Of a DNA stretch of 64,000 nt, positions 33,926 to 45,610 are shown one piece after another. A model generated the notes under the pieces. It had not been told where the DNA came from, did not search any database, and saw nothing but the letters and a program-made list of their open reading frames with translations. Made by a program: the position numbers and the translations under genes. Where the stretch lies: positions 186,001 to 250,000 of the forward strand of contig JAUTDX010000158.1 of NCBI GenBank assembly GCA_030844895.1, read 5' to 3'. Positions within the stretch are counted from its first letter, which is position 1; each line of letters begins with the position of its first letter. Source of the DNA: Ambrosia x helenae. Lineage: Eukaryota; Streptophyta; Magnoliopsida; Asterales; Asteraceae.

Positions 33926-34454
33926 GTTTTGTATAAAGTAATGGAATGAATAGATTCTCAAGGCATGCAATTCCTCTCATATTTGTTGATTTTTGCCTGA
34001 TTAATAAGGGCTGTTTTATTCATTTCATTATGAATCGAATGAAAACTCATGATATAACCTATTCTTTTTGTGTAGCCCAAACCCTTTGATATTTTTGTTA
34101 CTTTAACAAAAACTTATTATTCTCCCACAATAATCAATTTTTATATTGTAACTTTATTGATTATTTAGTTTTTACTTTCGTTATTTTTGTGGTTTTAATA
34201 TCTTCTATTAAATTGTGCATCAGTTAGAATTAAAGTTACATGATTTTAAATATATTAATAAAAAATGCTTTTTTAATTGTATTTCACAATATTGATAAGA
34301 ATTTACACTACCAAACATATGCATCTTTATTTACCAGTTTAATTCAGTTTATATTAATCCATGCCAAACTATATACTTGAGTGACTCATTTCAGTTACCT
34401 TGTCCATTTGATTTCTTTACGTCCAACCAAACATAGTGTGACATCCGTCACTTT

Positions 34455-34496
<42 letters not shown>

Positions 34497-34697
34497 TTCA
34501 GATTAGATATATATATATATATTTTTCTTTTTAAACCATAACTAAACCACAACCCAAATCCATACCCTTTATCCATTATCTGAAGCCCAATTCAGATCTG
34601 GCCCAGATACAAACGCGGCCCAACTTACCTGGCCCAAACAATCCAGCCCAAGACCCCTCCATCTCCTTTTAACCTGTTAAAAAAAAATAATTAAACT

Positions 34698-34768
34698 GCT
34701 CTACCCGGGGTTCGAACCCGAGTCGAGCCAAACAAATCACACGCGCCAAACCATTGAGCCACAGCTCA
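34698..34768 (-). repeat. tRNA-like module 1 in the LTR
   Basis: On minus TGGCTCAATGG is a good A box and GGTTCGAACCC a perfect B box about 40 bases later. The T-arm pairs well (CGGGTTCGAACCCG). The acceptor stem is not closed, so it is not a functional tRNA gene by eye. The same module is at 40446-40516. Confidence 0.6.
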
Positions 34769-34861
34769 CTTTCTGATTCAATTCAGAATCAAAATGTATT
34801 TAACACTGTTTTCACCTTGTCCCTCCTTCCTTTCAGTTTAAACAAAAAAAAAGGGGATTGT

Positions 34862-34930
34862 CTCTCCCAGGAATCGAACCGGGGCCACCTCACAACACAA
34901 CACCACACTTAACCATCTGAGCTATGTCTC
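34862..34930 (-). repeat. tRNA-like module 2 in the LTR
   Basis: On minus TAGCTCAGATGG (A box) and GGTTCGATTCC (B box) are both near consensus. Weak acceptor pairing (AGAGAC with GAGAGA-type ends) makes a true tRNA unlikely. The same module is at 40610-40678. Confidence 0.6.
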
Positions 34931-35587
34931 TAATCTGTTTCTATTCCAATCCCAATTATAATTAAACCATGTTTGCGTCTGTCTTTTTCCTTTCTTCCTT
35001 CGCAAACAGCGAACAGCAGCAGACTTTTATTTTTTTTTTTTTTTTTTTTTTTATTTTTTTTCTCTTTTGACCAATTGATTAACACTAATAACACTACATT
35101 AACCACGATTTGACCTTGATACGCAATTATCGGCCATCATTGACCATAATACACGCGTAACAGTCATCAATTGTTACCCAAATTATATCCATTACGCGTT
35201 TAGACTTTAATATTGGTCCACCTTACCAATTAACCCAATCCATCGACCCTCTATATAAATTGAACCTTGGCACAGCATAACAACTCGCTCACATCTCTCT
35301 CTCAACCTCCAATTGCTTCTGAAACATTCTAATAATTATCATTTTGATCGCGTTTGACTTTTTGGCTTGACCGATTGTTCTTAATCAAATCAGCTTTGTA
35401 AGTACAATTACTTTGGTGGGTTTTGTTAATCGGAACCTGCACAACATTAACCCCATGATTAATTGGGTTAATGTTGTGTAATACGATCAATTGTAAAACT
35501 AGGGCTCGTAATGATCATAATTTGGGGAAGAACACATCAAATTCTTTTGGTATTTATTTATTATAAACTGAAATCTAACACAACCAC

Positions 35588-35659
35588 TGGTCTAGACCAG
35601 GTGGTTGTGTGTGGTGCCCGTCTGAAGACCCACGCGGGTTCGAGTCCTAGCCTGGGCAA
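35588..35659 (+). repeat. tRNA-like module 3 in the LTR
   Basis: On plus TGGTCTAGACCAGGTGG is followed by GGTTCGAGTCC, a B box, with a pairable T-arm. It lies about 330 bases downstream of the TATA-like box, so it would be within the LTR transcript. The same module is at 41337-41408, and the solo LTR has its counterpart. Confidence 0.55.
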
Positions 35660-36680
35660 TTCTTTTTCCATTTTTTTTCAACAAACCATATATGTATATA
35701 TATTATATTTAAACTTGTAAATTCAATTTAAAATATTAAAACCTTTTTATAAATTCTACAAAAATTATCTTATACTAATCTGATGTAAATGATCAAACTA
35801 CAATTTTTAGTTTTCAGAAATTTATTTATTTAATATATATAATAAATAAATCAAGTTTATTCTATTTTATTTATAAAAATCTATAAAAATATTAAAACGA
35901 TCTTATTAATTTCCACAAAAATTATCCTAAGTTTTTATAACATTAAACTATTCAGAAATGATTTTTATTTCTGAAAAATCATTTATTTAATATTTTTAAG
36001 CAATTTTTGTTAGATTTAATCATAATTAAATCATAATAAATTCATTTTACAATATTTTTGCACCAAAATTTTACATAAATTATTTCTATACATTTGGAAC
36101 AGAAATACAATTTTTAATGCTCAAATTCTTTGATTTTAATATTTTTTGATATTAAAGTCATATTTTGGCAATTTGAAATAATTAGATTAAATATTCTATT
36201 TCCAAGAAAATAATTTTATAAAAATTATTTTCATACTTAAAACCTTATGTTATGATTATATTCAACTTAAGATTTTACAAAGAGACTTTTATTTATTTAT
36301 TTATTAAATTTCGTATATTTAATAAACAATTCATTAATTAATCAAATAAGCATTTATCCCCAAATTCGAAGCCCTAGAAATACATATATTCTAGAGTTAT
36401 TTCCCTTACGCATTATCGAATACTTTAGGTTAATTATTTGGGAGTAATCTCAAATCCATATTTCGTTGTCCAAGTCCAAATTCAAGTTACAACGTGAACT
36501 GTGAGTATTACTTATCCCCTTTTTCGCTTTTACAATTTTTGGGGTGATTCATGCACAACTATACAAAGCTTCCATATTCATTTACACATACATTTTTATT
36601 CATTTACAATTCATATACGTGTCTTGTTTATCTTTGTGCTTATGCTTGAACATGAACGTAGCTTACATACAAAATCATAC

Positions 36681-36803
36681 ATTTAGACATAACTTATGTT
36701 ATGGTGCTCTTTACACTCAGACGTAACTTATGTTACGGTGCTCATTTAGACATAACTTTGTGTTATGGTGCTCTTTTAGACTCACACGTGTTGAGGTGCT
36801 CAT
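36681..36803 (+). repeat. four imperfect stem-loop repeats in the LTR
   Basis: Units of about 35-40 bp each contain a CATAACTTATGTTATG-type palindrome and end with GGTGCTC. The first three are close copies; the fourth is degenerate (CACACGTGTTGAGGTGCTC). The same array is in the 3' LTR at about 42430-42552. Confidence 0.75.
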
Positions 36804-37197
36804 TATCAATTACATTGTACAACTTTACATGTGATCTTTGTCTTGTTTGGTTACTTGCGTGTTTACATAATGCCTTGGTGATGCTAGACACATGAATTGT
36901 ACTACTTTTCAAAACTTATACTCTACGTACAAAACTAAGTAGTACTCACCAACATTCATATGTTGACAAAATTATTTTCGTGCATGTTTCAGGATAAGCT
37001 GCTCGACGCTTCACATAGGATCTGGACTTAGCTTAGATTAATCAATTATATTTACTTTTGTTGTCTTGTATTTAATTCCACAAGTTGTAAAACAATATTC
37101 ATTAATTATATATTTACATTTTAGTACCATGAGCTTTTGAACAATCGTCACTATGTGGCACCTCGATGATTCCGCCATCGGTTGGGGTGTTACAGAT

Positions 37198-37214
37198 TGG
37201 TATCAGAGCCATGG
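37198..37214 (+). promoter_or_regulatory. primer-binding site (initiator tRNA-Met)
   Basis: TGGTATCAGAGCCATGG follows the 5' LTR by three bases and matches the complement of the initiator tRNA-Met 3' end. Confidence 0.93.
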
Positions 37215-37868
37215 TTATAGGGAACTAGGTTATTAGATAAAAAGGCCTAGACTATAACCGAACTTCAACTTTCATGCATAATATTTTCTGAATTACCCTA
37301 CCCCTCATTTCCCTCTACTTTCCTCCTTCTATCTTTCCTTTCTTCTCTCTCTCCATTCTTCTCATCTTTCATCATGGTGCATAGAGATAGTGTCCTACAA
37401 GGAGTGGAAAGTCTACATCATTATGGAACAGGGACAATACCTTTCATGAAGACACTCATAGGCATAATGCCTACTTTTATTGTTGCTCCATCGAAGTTGT
37501 TGAACTTTAATGAGTGTGATAAGGACACGTGCAATCTGGAAGGGTGGATGCCTGTACACTGGGTTTTCTGGCATAGGTAAGCATAGCGCATAAATCCATT
37601 TACGGACCTGTTATGCTTACCTGGGGATTCCTGGAGTGAGTGTCCACTTATAGGCTAAAGCACGTCTTCTTTGATCACCATTGGGTTCGACTCCTTTGAA
37701 AAGTCAACGTTCTTGTTGGGCTTTACAGCTAAGCAAGGGCACTCCAAGCATTTCATATACAATACTTTGCATATCATGATTGTTTACAAGATCATATCTT
37801 CATAATCATCTGTACAATTATACACTTACATTTTCTAATCTCATGCTTATTCATTGACTACCTCATAG

Positions 37869-39053
37869 ATGTCTGCTCGCCGCATGCTCCGTGATGCCAG
37901 CCAACGCCCTGTTCGTGCTTCTGGACAACGTTCTGATCGTCGCCTCGCATCTTTAGTCGCCGAGCAAATTGCTGCAGTGATCCCAAACCTTGTCAGTGAA
38001 ATAACCCAGAATAGTAACAGTGCCAACACAGGGAGTACAACTCAATTTCGGTGCACTTTCAAACACTTTAACTCCTGCAACCCCACAAAATTCACTGGTG
38101 AGGAGGGTGCTACTGGTCTTCTTCAATGGTTTGAAAGCATGGAGAGTACTTTTGTGAACAGTGAATGTCCTGATGAACTTCGCGTCCGCTATGCTACTAG
38201 TGTCCTTCAAAAGGGGGCGCTAACCTGGTGGAATGGCGAAAAACGCAATCGAGGAGCTGATGTTGCTTTATCTTTATCTTGGGCTGATGTTAAAGAACTC
38301 ATGATCACCAAATTCTGCCCTAGGAACGAAATCAGGAAACTGGAGGAAGAATTCCATGGATTGAAACAAGACAGTGGTGAGAATCTTGCGTATAATACTC
38401 GATATCACGAACTTAGCATACTGGTTCCACACATGGTCACCCCAGTCTCTCGAGCAATCGAAAGATATATCGAGGGATTACCTGACCTGATTCAAGACGT
38501 TGTTACTGGAGGCAAAGCCACTACGGTAGAAGAAGCCATCCAACTTGCAGCTACATTAACAGATAAACACGTAAGGAAAGGAAACTTGGTTAGGAAGGGC
38601 ACCAAGGCGTCTACTGAGAAAACCACCAATGTTGTTGAACAATCTAAGACTGTCTTAGCAAAGGCCGCTACTACTGCTTCGAACTCTAAGAAACGAATGG
38701 GCGATAACCAGAACCATGCTCAACCTCCTATCAAGAAAGCCTACACGGGAATCCATCCTCAATGCAACACTTGCAAGTATCATCACCCTGCAAATCTTCC
38801 ATGTCGTCAATGCACTAGATGTGGAAGGTTTGGACACTTTGTCACCACTTGTCGTGTAATGGATAGAGCACAAGATAATCATCAAACAGCTGCCCAGGAA
38901 CCACTGGCGATTACTAACGGTCGGGCATGTTATCATTGTAGAGACCCTAACCACATGCGACCTCAATGCCCTAAATTGAATAATGTAAACCTAGTGGCAC
39001 ATGGACGAGCCTTCAATATCAACATCCAGGATGACGCTAATCCCACTGGCTAA
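37869..39053 (+). CDS. Gypsy-type Gag protein
   Basis: This 394-residue structural protein of the virus-like particle packages element RNA. The retrotransposon Gag capsid domain spans about residues 60-200, with the hallmark WWN (residues 120-122) and FCPRNEIRKLEEEF. A basic linker follows, then two zinc knuckles of form CX2CX4HX4C (C315/C318/H323/C328 and C354/C357/H362/C367). Extra Cys pairs lie just before them (C299, C302). In autonomous relatives the frame runs on into a protease (DSGA); here a stop follows NPTG at residue 394. It starts at the first ATG of the frame, after a ~675-base leader. The frame is undamaged, which with the matching LTRs suggests recent use. Confidence 0.92.
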   Translation: MSARRMLRDASQRPVRASGQRSDRRLASLVAEQIAAVIPNLVSEITQNSNSANTGSTTQFRCTFKHFNSCNPTKFTGEEGATGLLQWFESMESTFVNSECPDELRVRYATSVLQKGALTWWNGEKRNRGADVALSLSWADVKELMITKFCPRNEIRKLEEEFHGLKQDSGENLAYNTRYHELSILVPHMVTPVSRAIERYIEGLPDLIQDVVTGGKATTVEEAIQLAATLTDKHVRKGNLVRKGTKASTEKTTNVVEQSKTVLAKAATTASNSKKRMGDNQNHAQPPIKKAYTGIHPQCNTCKYHHPANLPCRQCTRCGRFGHFVTTCRVMDRAQDNHQTAAQEPLAITNGRACYHCRDPNHMRPQCPKLNNVNLVAHGRAFNINIQDDANPTG

Positions 39054-40183
39054 GCAATGAATGGAATCTTCTTAAGACTCGGAAATCCAATACTTGTGTT
39101 TTCATTTTCATAATTCTATTTTCATTTTGTATCCAATTTTGTCGCACTCATTAGCATACAACATCTAGAAATTTCCTTGCGTATTATTGTGTATTTTTAT
39201 CATACAAGACACTACCTTGCATTTATTTGAAACGTTTGGACTTGATATTTGACCTTACAGAAAACATCATTGGATATTACATGAAACTAGATTTTTCTCT
39301 TAATTTGACTACGCATTGAACACCTAATTATTCATGATACTCGTAAACATTTAATTATTCATGATAACACTTACACTTAATGGTTGTGGTACTTACAAAC
39401 TTGCTTGCATAAACATGCTATCAATTTGCAATCTATGTGAATAATAATTGCTGCACTTAATAGAGGTCATCATGCTTTTTTTAACAGTCGGGAGAGGCCC
39501 TACAACCTGCTCCACGACTGGTAGAGGCTATCGAACATACTCAACGATTGGTAGAGGTCGCTATGCCTTTTCAAAACAGTCGGGAGAGGCCCTACAACCT
39601 ACTCCACGGCTGGTGGAGGCTATCGAACCTGCTCAACAATCGGTGGGGTCATAGAAGGACACAAAACCCTAATGTAAGGTAAATTGATGATTCCGGTCCG
39701 GAACGTAATCATGAATTTACAGGTACATTAGAGTAGTGTGAAATTCTATTTGAGTTTGTGGTAGGCGTCCAGTACGTTTTCAAGGTATCAAAGGTGTGGT
39801 GGGTTAGCTGCGGTACACCCTGTATACAAACACTAATGACGCATTGAAAGTGAGACTGGAGGTCGGATCAGGAACAAACTCCGTTTACTTGATAGTTCAT
39901 TTATAGTCAATCAACTCGTACATTTATTTTAGGATTCCTGAACTTGCAATTTAAGTGTCTAGTACATTCTTATTTTTCTTATTATTCTAGACAAACCTGA
40001 TCCAAATCTTTAACCCACACCTATCAAACCTACCATCCAAAACAGTTTACTTTGATACCTATAAATTCACATCGTACCTTAACTCTGATTTTCTAAACCA
40101 CAGTTATCCTAAATTTTTCCCTAGCATCCATGACCCTATGTTTTTAATAACTTCGGGACGAAGTTTCTAAAAGTAGGGGATGC
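39054..40183 (+). other. 3' non-coding interior of the Gag-only element
   Basis: About 1.1 kb without a recognisable domain, apart from the tandem repeat. It ends in the purine-rich tract just before the 3' LTR. It appears to replace the whole pol region of an autonomous element. Confidence 0.75.
39485..39650 (+). repeat. 92-bp tandem repeat after gag
   Basis: Two copies begin CAGTCGGGAGAGGCCCTACA. Inside, shorter CTCCACGACTGGTAGAGGCT and CTCAACGATTGGTAGAGGTC units also repeat. The region has no long ORF. It may be cis-acting RNA or a recombinational minisatellite. Confidence 0.8.
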
Positions 40184-40201
40184 TGTGACATCCGTCACTT
40201 T

Positions 40202-40243
<42 letters not shown>

Positions 40244-40775
40244 TTCAGATTAGATATATATATATATATTTTTCTTTTTAAACCATAACTAAACCACAAC
40301 CCAAATCCATACCCTTTATCCATTATCTGAAGCCCAATTCAGATCTGGCCCAGATACAAACGCGGCCCAACTTACCTGGCCCAAACAATCCAGCCCAAGA
40401 CCCCTCCATCTCCTTTTAACCTGTTAAAAAAAAAATAATTAAACTGCTCTACCCGGGGTTCGAACCCGAGTCGAGCCAAACAAATCACACGCGCCAAACC
40501 ATTGAGCCACAGCTCACTTTCTGATTCAATTCAGAATCAAAATGTATTTAACACTGTTTTCACCTTGTCCCTCCTTCCTTTCAGTTTAAACAAAAAAAAA
40601 GGGGATTGTCTCTCCCAGGAATCGAACCGGGGCCACCTCACAACACAACACCACACTTAACCATCTGAGCTATGTCTCTAATCTGTTTCTATTCCAATCC
40701 CAATTATAATTAAACCATGTTTGCGTCTGTCTTTTTCCTTTCTTCCTTCGCAAACAGCGAACAGCAGCAGACTTT

Positions 40776-40810
<35 letters not shown>

Positions 40811-42943
40811 CTCTTTTGACCAATTGATTAACACTAATAACACTACATTAACCACGATTTGACCTTGATACGCAATTATCGGCCATCATTGACCATAATA
40901 CACGCGTAACAGTCATCAATTGTTACCCAAATTATATCCATTACGCGTTTAGACTTTAATATTGGTCCACCTTACCAATTAACCCAATCCATCGACCCTC
41001 TATATAAATTGAACCTTGGCACAGCATAACAACTCGCTCACATCTCTCTCTCAACCTCCAATTGCTTCTGAAACATTCTAATAATTATCATTTTGATCGC
41101 GTTTGACTTTTTGGCTTGACCGATTGTTCTTAATCAAATCAGCTTTGTAAGTACAATTACTTTGGTGGGTTTTGTTAATCGGAACCTGCACAACATTAAC
41201 CCCATGATTAATTGGGTTAATGTTGTGTAATACGATCAATTGTAAAACTAGGGCTCGTAATGATCATAATTTGGGGAAGAACACATCAAATTCTTTTGGT
41301 ATTTATTTATTATAAACTGAAATCTAACACAACCACTGGTCTAGACCAGGTGGTTGTGTGTGGTGCCCGTCTGAAGACCCACGCGGGTTCGAGTCCTAGC
41401 CTGGGCAATTCTTTTTCCATTTTTTTTCAACAAACCATATATGTATATATATTATATTTAAACTTGTAAATTCAATTTAAAATATTAAAACCTTTTTATA
41501 AATTCTACAAAAATTATCTTATACTAATCTGATGTAAATGATCAAACTACAATTTTTAGTTTTCAGAAATTTATTTATTTAATATATATAATAAATAAAT
41601 CAAGTTTATTCTATTTTATTTATAAAAATCTATAAAAATATTAAAACGATCTTATTAATTTCCACAAAAATTATCCTAAGTTTTTATAACATTAAACTAT
41701 TCAGAAATGATTTTTATTTCTGAAAAATCATTTATTTAATATTTTTAAGCAATTTTTGTTAGATTTAATCATAATTAAATCATAATAAATTCATTTTACA
41801 ATATTTTTGCACCAAAATTTTACATAAATTATTTCTATACATTTGGAACAGAAATACAATTTTTAATGCTCAAATTCTTTGATTTTAATATTTTTTGATA
41901 TTAAAGTCATATTTTGGCAATTTGAAATAATTAGATTAAATATTCTATTTCCAAGAAAATAATTTTATAAAAATTATTTTCATACTTAAAACCTTATGTT
42001 ATGATTATATTCAACTTAAGATTTTACAAAGAGACTTTTATTTATTTATTTATTAAATTTCGTATATTTAATAAACAATTCATTAATTAATCAAATAAGC
42101 ATTTATCCCCAAATTCGAAGCCCTAGAAATACATATATTCTAGAGTTATTTCCCTTACGCATTATCGAATACTTTAGGTTAATTATTTGGGAGTAATCTC
42201 AAATCCATATTTCGTTGTCCAAGTCCAAATTCAAGTTACAACGTGAACTGTGAGTATTACTTATCCCCTTTTTCGCTTTTACAATTTTTGGGGTGATTCA
42301 TGCACAACTATACAAAGCTTCCATATTCATTTACACATACATTTTTATTCATTTACAATTCATATACGTGTCTTGTTTATCTTTGTGCTTATGCTTGAAC
42401 ATGAACGTAGCTTACATACAAAATCATACATTTAGACATAACTTATGTTATGGTGCTCTTTACACTCAGACGTAACTTATGTTACGGTGCTCATTTAGAC
42501 ATAACTTTGTGTTATGGTGCTCTTTTAGACTCACACGTGTTGAGGTGCTCATTATCAATTACATTGTACAACTTTACATGTGATCTTTGTCTTGTTTGGT
42601 TACTTGCGTGTTTACATAATGCCTTGGTGATGCTAGACACATGAATTGTACTACTTTTCAAAACTTATACTCTACGTACAAAACTAAGTAGTACTCACCA
42701 ACATTCATATGTTGACAAAATTATTTTCGTGCATGTTTCAGGATAAGCTGCTCGACGCTTCACATAGGATCTGGACTTAGCTTAGATTAATCAATTATAT
42801 TTACTTTTGTTGTCTTGTATTTAATTCCACAAGTTGTAAAACAATATTCATTAATTATATATTTACATTTTAGTACCATGAGCTTTTGAACAATCGTCAC
42901 TATGTGGCACCTCGATGATTCCGCCATCGGTTGGGGTGTTACA
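40184..42943 (+). repeat. 3' LTR of the Gag-only element
   Basis: It starts TGTGACATCC after a purine-rich tract and ends GTTACA before the second CATAG. Differences from the 5' LTR that I can see are one extra A in an A-run and a T in place of the A that interrupts the T-tract. Confidence 0.93.
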
Positions 42944-43187
42944 CATAGGGCTTTTAAACTCTATCAAAAATCGATCATAAGGGACCAGATAATCAAGATT
43001 AAATGTTACCGAATGATGGTGCAAATCTAAGCACAAGTCATGACCCCAAAGCTTCAAATTCGAGGAGTTCCAGTGACGGAAAGGTGAATATGATAGAGGG
43101 GTTTTCTTAGTCGCAAGTTTCAAGGATTTTCTTAGTCGCAACTTTATAAAACTAAATTTTAATTTTGCAAAAAGTTTTATTAATTAT

Positions 43188-43502
43188 TTTTTTATCAATT
43201 TAACTTATTTTAACCATTATAAATTCATAATAAATTATTTAATTAACAATTATTTTAAAATAAGAGTTAAATGCCAAATTCGTCCCTGAGGTAAGGTTAA
43301 ATTTTAAATGCCAAATTCGTCCTTGAGAGGTAAAAAGACAACACTACCCCTGACATTAACGAGTTTTTTTAACTGGATTAGTGAAAAGGACGAATTTGGC
43401 AAAAAAATCCAAACCTCGGGGAAGGAATTGCAAAAAAAAAAAACTTTTGTACTGGAGTGGCAAACTGGCCCAAACCTTAGGGACGAAATTGGCATTTAAC
43501 TC

Positions 43503-43590
<88 letters not shown>
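43188..43590 (+). repeat. inverted-repeat arm B (CCCTGAGG/GGACGAA family)
   Basis: This is the reverse-complement partner of arm A. It includes the shared A/T-rich side, GAGTTAAATGCCAAATTCGTCC, CCTGACATTAACGAG and a terminal (ATT)n of about 29 units. The short poly-Tyr and poly-Ile frames here are microsatellite artefacts. Confidence 0.85.
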
Positions 43591-43591
<1 letters not shown>

Positions 43592-43670
43592 AGAGACCCC
43601 CCCCTCATGAAATCCCTAAATTTTCGAAAACCTTCTAATCGGATATGTTCTGGATCTTATCATCTCTTTA

Positions 43671-43990
43671 GAGCATTCACATCCCCTCCACCAAATCTCC
43701 TCCATCAAATTACACTAAAAATCACTATTTCATCCCTAGATCTTCTCTCTCCTAATTAAAATAATAATAATTTTTCATACTTTTATCATTATATTTTCTC
43801 TCTCCTCACTCACAACCACTTACAAAAATATTAAAATATATATAGGGGTGAACAATATCTTTTCATATATAGGGGTGAACAGTGATTTCTCTAAATATTT
43901 TCTCTCTCGTTCACTCACAACCATTCACACCCACCCCATATAATTTGAGGGAACCCCTCAAATAATTTGGTTCTCGGGTTGTGAATGCTC
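43671..43990. mobile_element. PIF/Harbinger-type MITE
   Basis: The ends GAGCATTCACA and TGTGAATGCTC are perfect inverted repeats flanked by TTA on both sides (43668-43670 and 43991-43993). The interior is A/T-rich with no coding sequence. Confidence 0.88.
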
Positions 43991-43993
43991 TTA

Positions 43994-45120
43994 ACTCACG
44001 CATACGAGATTTATCTCTAAATCTCATCTTAAATATATCACGTCTATAATCAAACCCTAAAATTGTTTCAACTAGTTCGCTCTAGAAACTTGTTATCCCT
44101 TCCTAAAGTCAGAGGTCGTGGGTGATGGAATATGACGGCGGTGGTGTTTCAAATCAGATTTGTTGCAAGTGTCTACGGATAGTGATAGTTTGAGGGTTAT
44201 GATAGCTTAGGGTAGTTGTGTGGCTATTTAGGGGTTGGAAATGGTAAGGAGTGGTTGTGGTGGTCAAAGTTGATACAGGTGGTTTCAGGTTGGGGAGAAA
44301 GGGATGAGGTGTGGTTGCAGGGTTGCAAAAGAACCATTCGGTGGTGGAGAGTGGAGATGCTAGTTTGGAGGAGAATGGTGGTGCGATAGTGATAATATTG
44401 TCGATTATAGTGGTTATAGAGAGATGTAGGGGCAGAGACGGTGGTGGTGGGGGTGGTGATCTGATCAACATAAATTTATTGCTTACTATCCCCATATACA
44501 AAAATGTGTCTGCACATCCATTTTGTAAACAGTAACCCCCTCTTAGGATGCATATGCAAGGAAAATCCAAATAGCCTCCAACCGTGAAACTAGAGCATAC
44601 ACCTCGTCATAATATTAATCAATCCCTTCAGATTGACGAAAACCATGAACGACCAATCTGGCTTTATCTCTACTACCTTATTAAGGAGGAGAGATGGATA
44701 AGAAGGTAATTTCACCATCATTTTAAGATGGCATACAAAAGGTCTCATGCATAAATCTCTAACTTTTACCATTTTCTTCCATCTATGCCCTTATGTACAA
44801 GTCACTAATACAAATCAATTGCACCATTCAATACATTTAGTTCATGTATTAACTTTTTGTTACCTAGAACCATTACCAAGTAATAGATTAATTCATGTAA
44901 CTTTTTTTTTTAATGGATTAACTTTTTGTTACCAATGGAATTTGAATTATCACCGCAAGAAAAGGTTAAGCCTTATTTAACACTTTGTAACCAGTAGGCT
45001 AAAGGCTCTTTGGTTCATGTGTGTAACTAAATGTTGCAAATAAAAATCAAGCACGGGTCGGATTGGATAAATGACAGTATGGTGTATAAAGTTTTGGCAA
45101 TTCAAAAAGTGAATAAAAAT
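43994..45120. other. unassigned region with GGTGGTGG-rich stretch
   Basis: A G/T-rich low-complexity stretch lies at 44120-44460. The Thr/Pro-rich open frame on its minus strand follows from that bias and I do not call it a gene. The right part is probably the body of the Helitron that ends at 45154. Confidence 0.35.
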
Positions 45121-45125
45121 ACATA

Positions 45126-45154
45126 CCCGCGGCAACGCGCGGGCATTCCACTAG
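45126..45154 (+). mobile_element. Helitron 3' terminus
   Basis: The hairpin CCCGCGGCAACGCGCGGG is followed by CATTCCACTAG and then T, a classic Helitron 3' end. The 5' end is not resolved. Confidence 0.72.
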
Positions 45155-45164
45155 TTTCTAACAA

Positions 45165-45413
45165 TCACCTAGTGTTATCCTTTTTGTTCATGTACATCCA
45201 TCTTGTTCCAAGAGTCATTTTCCCAACTAACAGCTTGACCATTTCATAAACCTTCAGCTTTGCAAATTGATTCAGTTCGTCTTGCATAGCTTCAACCCGG
45301 CTTGGTTCTTGTAGTGCCATGGTGACATTCTTTTGCTCTATTTGAGATATCAAACATGAGTATAGGCGGTCTCTGATACTACTCGTAAGTCTAAACCAAT
45401 CTTTAACAAACAA
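45165..45413 (-). pseudogene. Copia reverse transcriptase N-terminal fragment
   Basis: On minus it reads like the start of Copia RVT_2: ALQEPSRVEAMQDELNQF, then GTRWMYMNKKDNTR. It is only about 80 codons, cut off just after the conserved TRW block, and adjoins the Helitron end. It is non-functional. Confidence 0.8.
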
Positions 45414-45560
45414 TATCTAATAATCACAATGGATTGGCGGAAACATTTGTTGTGGTGATTCAAGAACAAGAACAGTTTTACATGAAACATAACTATATAT
45501 ATATAATAGACAACTAGTTCTCGGCCCACGTGGCCTAAATAATGTGCATTGTGCATAGTC

Positions 45561-45561
45561 T

Positions 45562-45595
<34 letters not shown>

Positions 45596-45610
45596 CGTGT
45601 GTATGTGTTA
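45561..45610. repeat. (TA)n/(GT)n microsatellite
   Basis: A compound dinucleotide repeat: TA units, then GT units with a few interruptions. Confidence 0.95.

Larger units (their letters stand above)
34437..37194 (+). repeat. 5' LTR of the Gag-only element
   Basis: It starts TGTGACATCC and ends GGTGTTACA. A TATA-like TATATAAAT at about 35251, followed by CTTGGCACAGC, could be the promoter, with transcripts starting near 35280-35300. It contains three tRNA-like modules, a T-tract (~35029-35065), and stem-loop tandem repeats near its end. Confidence 0.93.
34437..42943 (+). mobile_element. Gag-only Gypsy-type LTR retrotransposon (TR-GAG type)
   Basis: The element is flanked by the exact 5-bp duplication CATAG (34432-34436 and 42944-42948) and has LTRs of 2758 and 2760 bp. 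LTR differences I could find lie in the A-run and T-run, and the short open frames in both copies are identical, so the insertion is very recent. The primer-binding site matches initiator tRNA-Met; the polypurine tract is AAAGTAGGGGATGC. The ~3.0-kb interior carries one long ORF, Gag, that stops exactly where a protease should begin. No protease, reverse transcriptase, RNase H or integrase motif is present. It is therefore non-autonomous and must borrow enzymes. Its LTRs total nearly twice the interior length. Confidence 0.93.

Noticed and set aside
34698..35659. true tRNA genes
   Set aside because: A and B boxes are present, but the acceptor stems do not pair convincingly and the modules repeat with the LTRs.
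43381..43638. open frame with a poly-Tyr run
   Set aside because: Microsatellite reading frame at the end of inverted arm B.
44154..44570. Pro/Thr-rich open frame of 138 codons on minus
   Set aside because: A product of the GGTGGTGG-rich composition on plus; no family, splice or promoter support.
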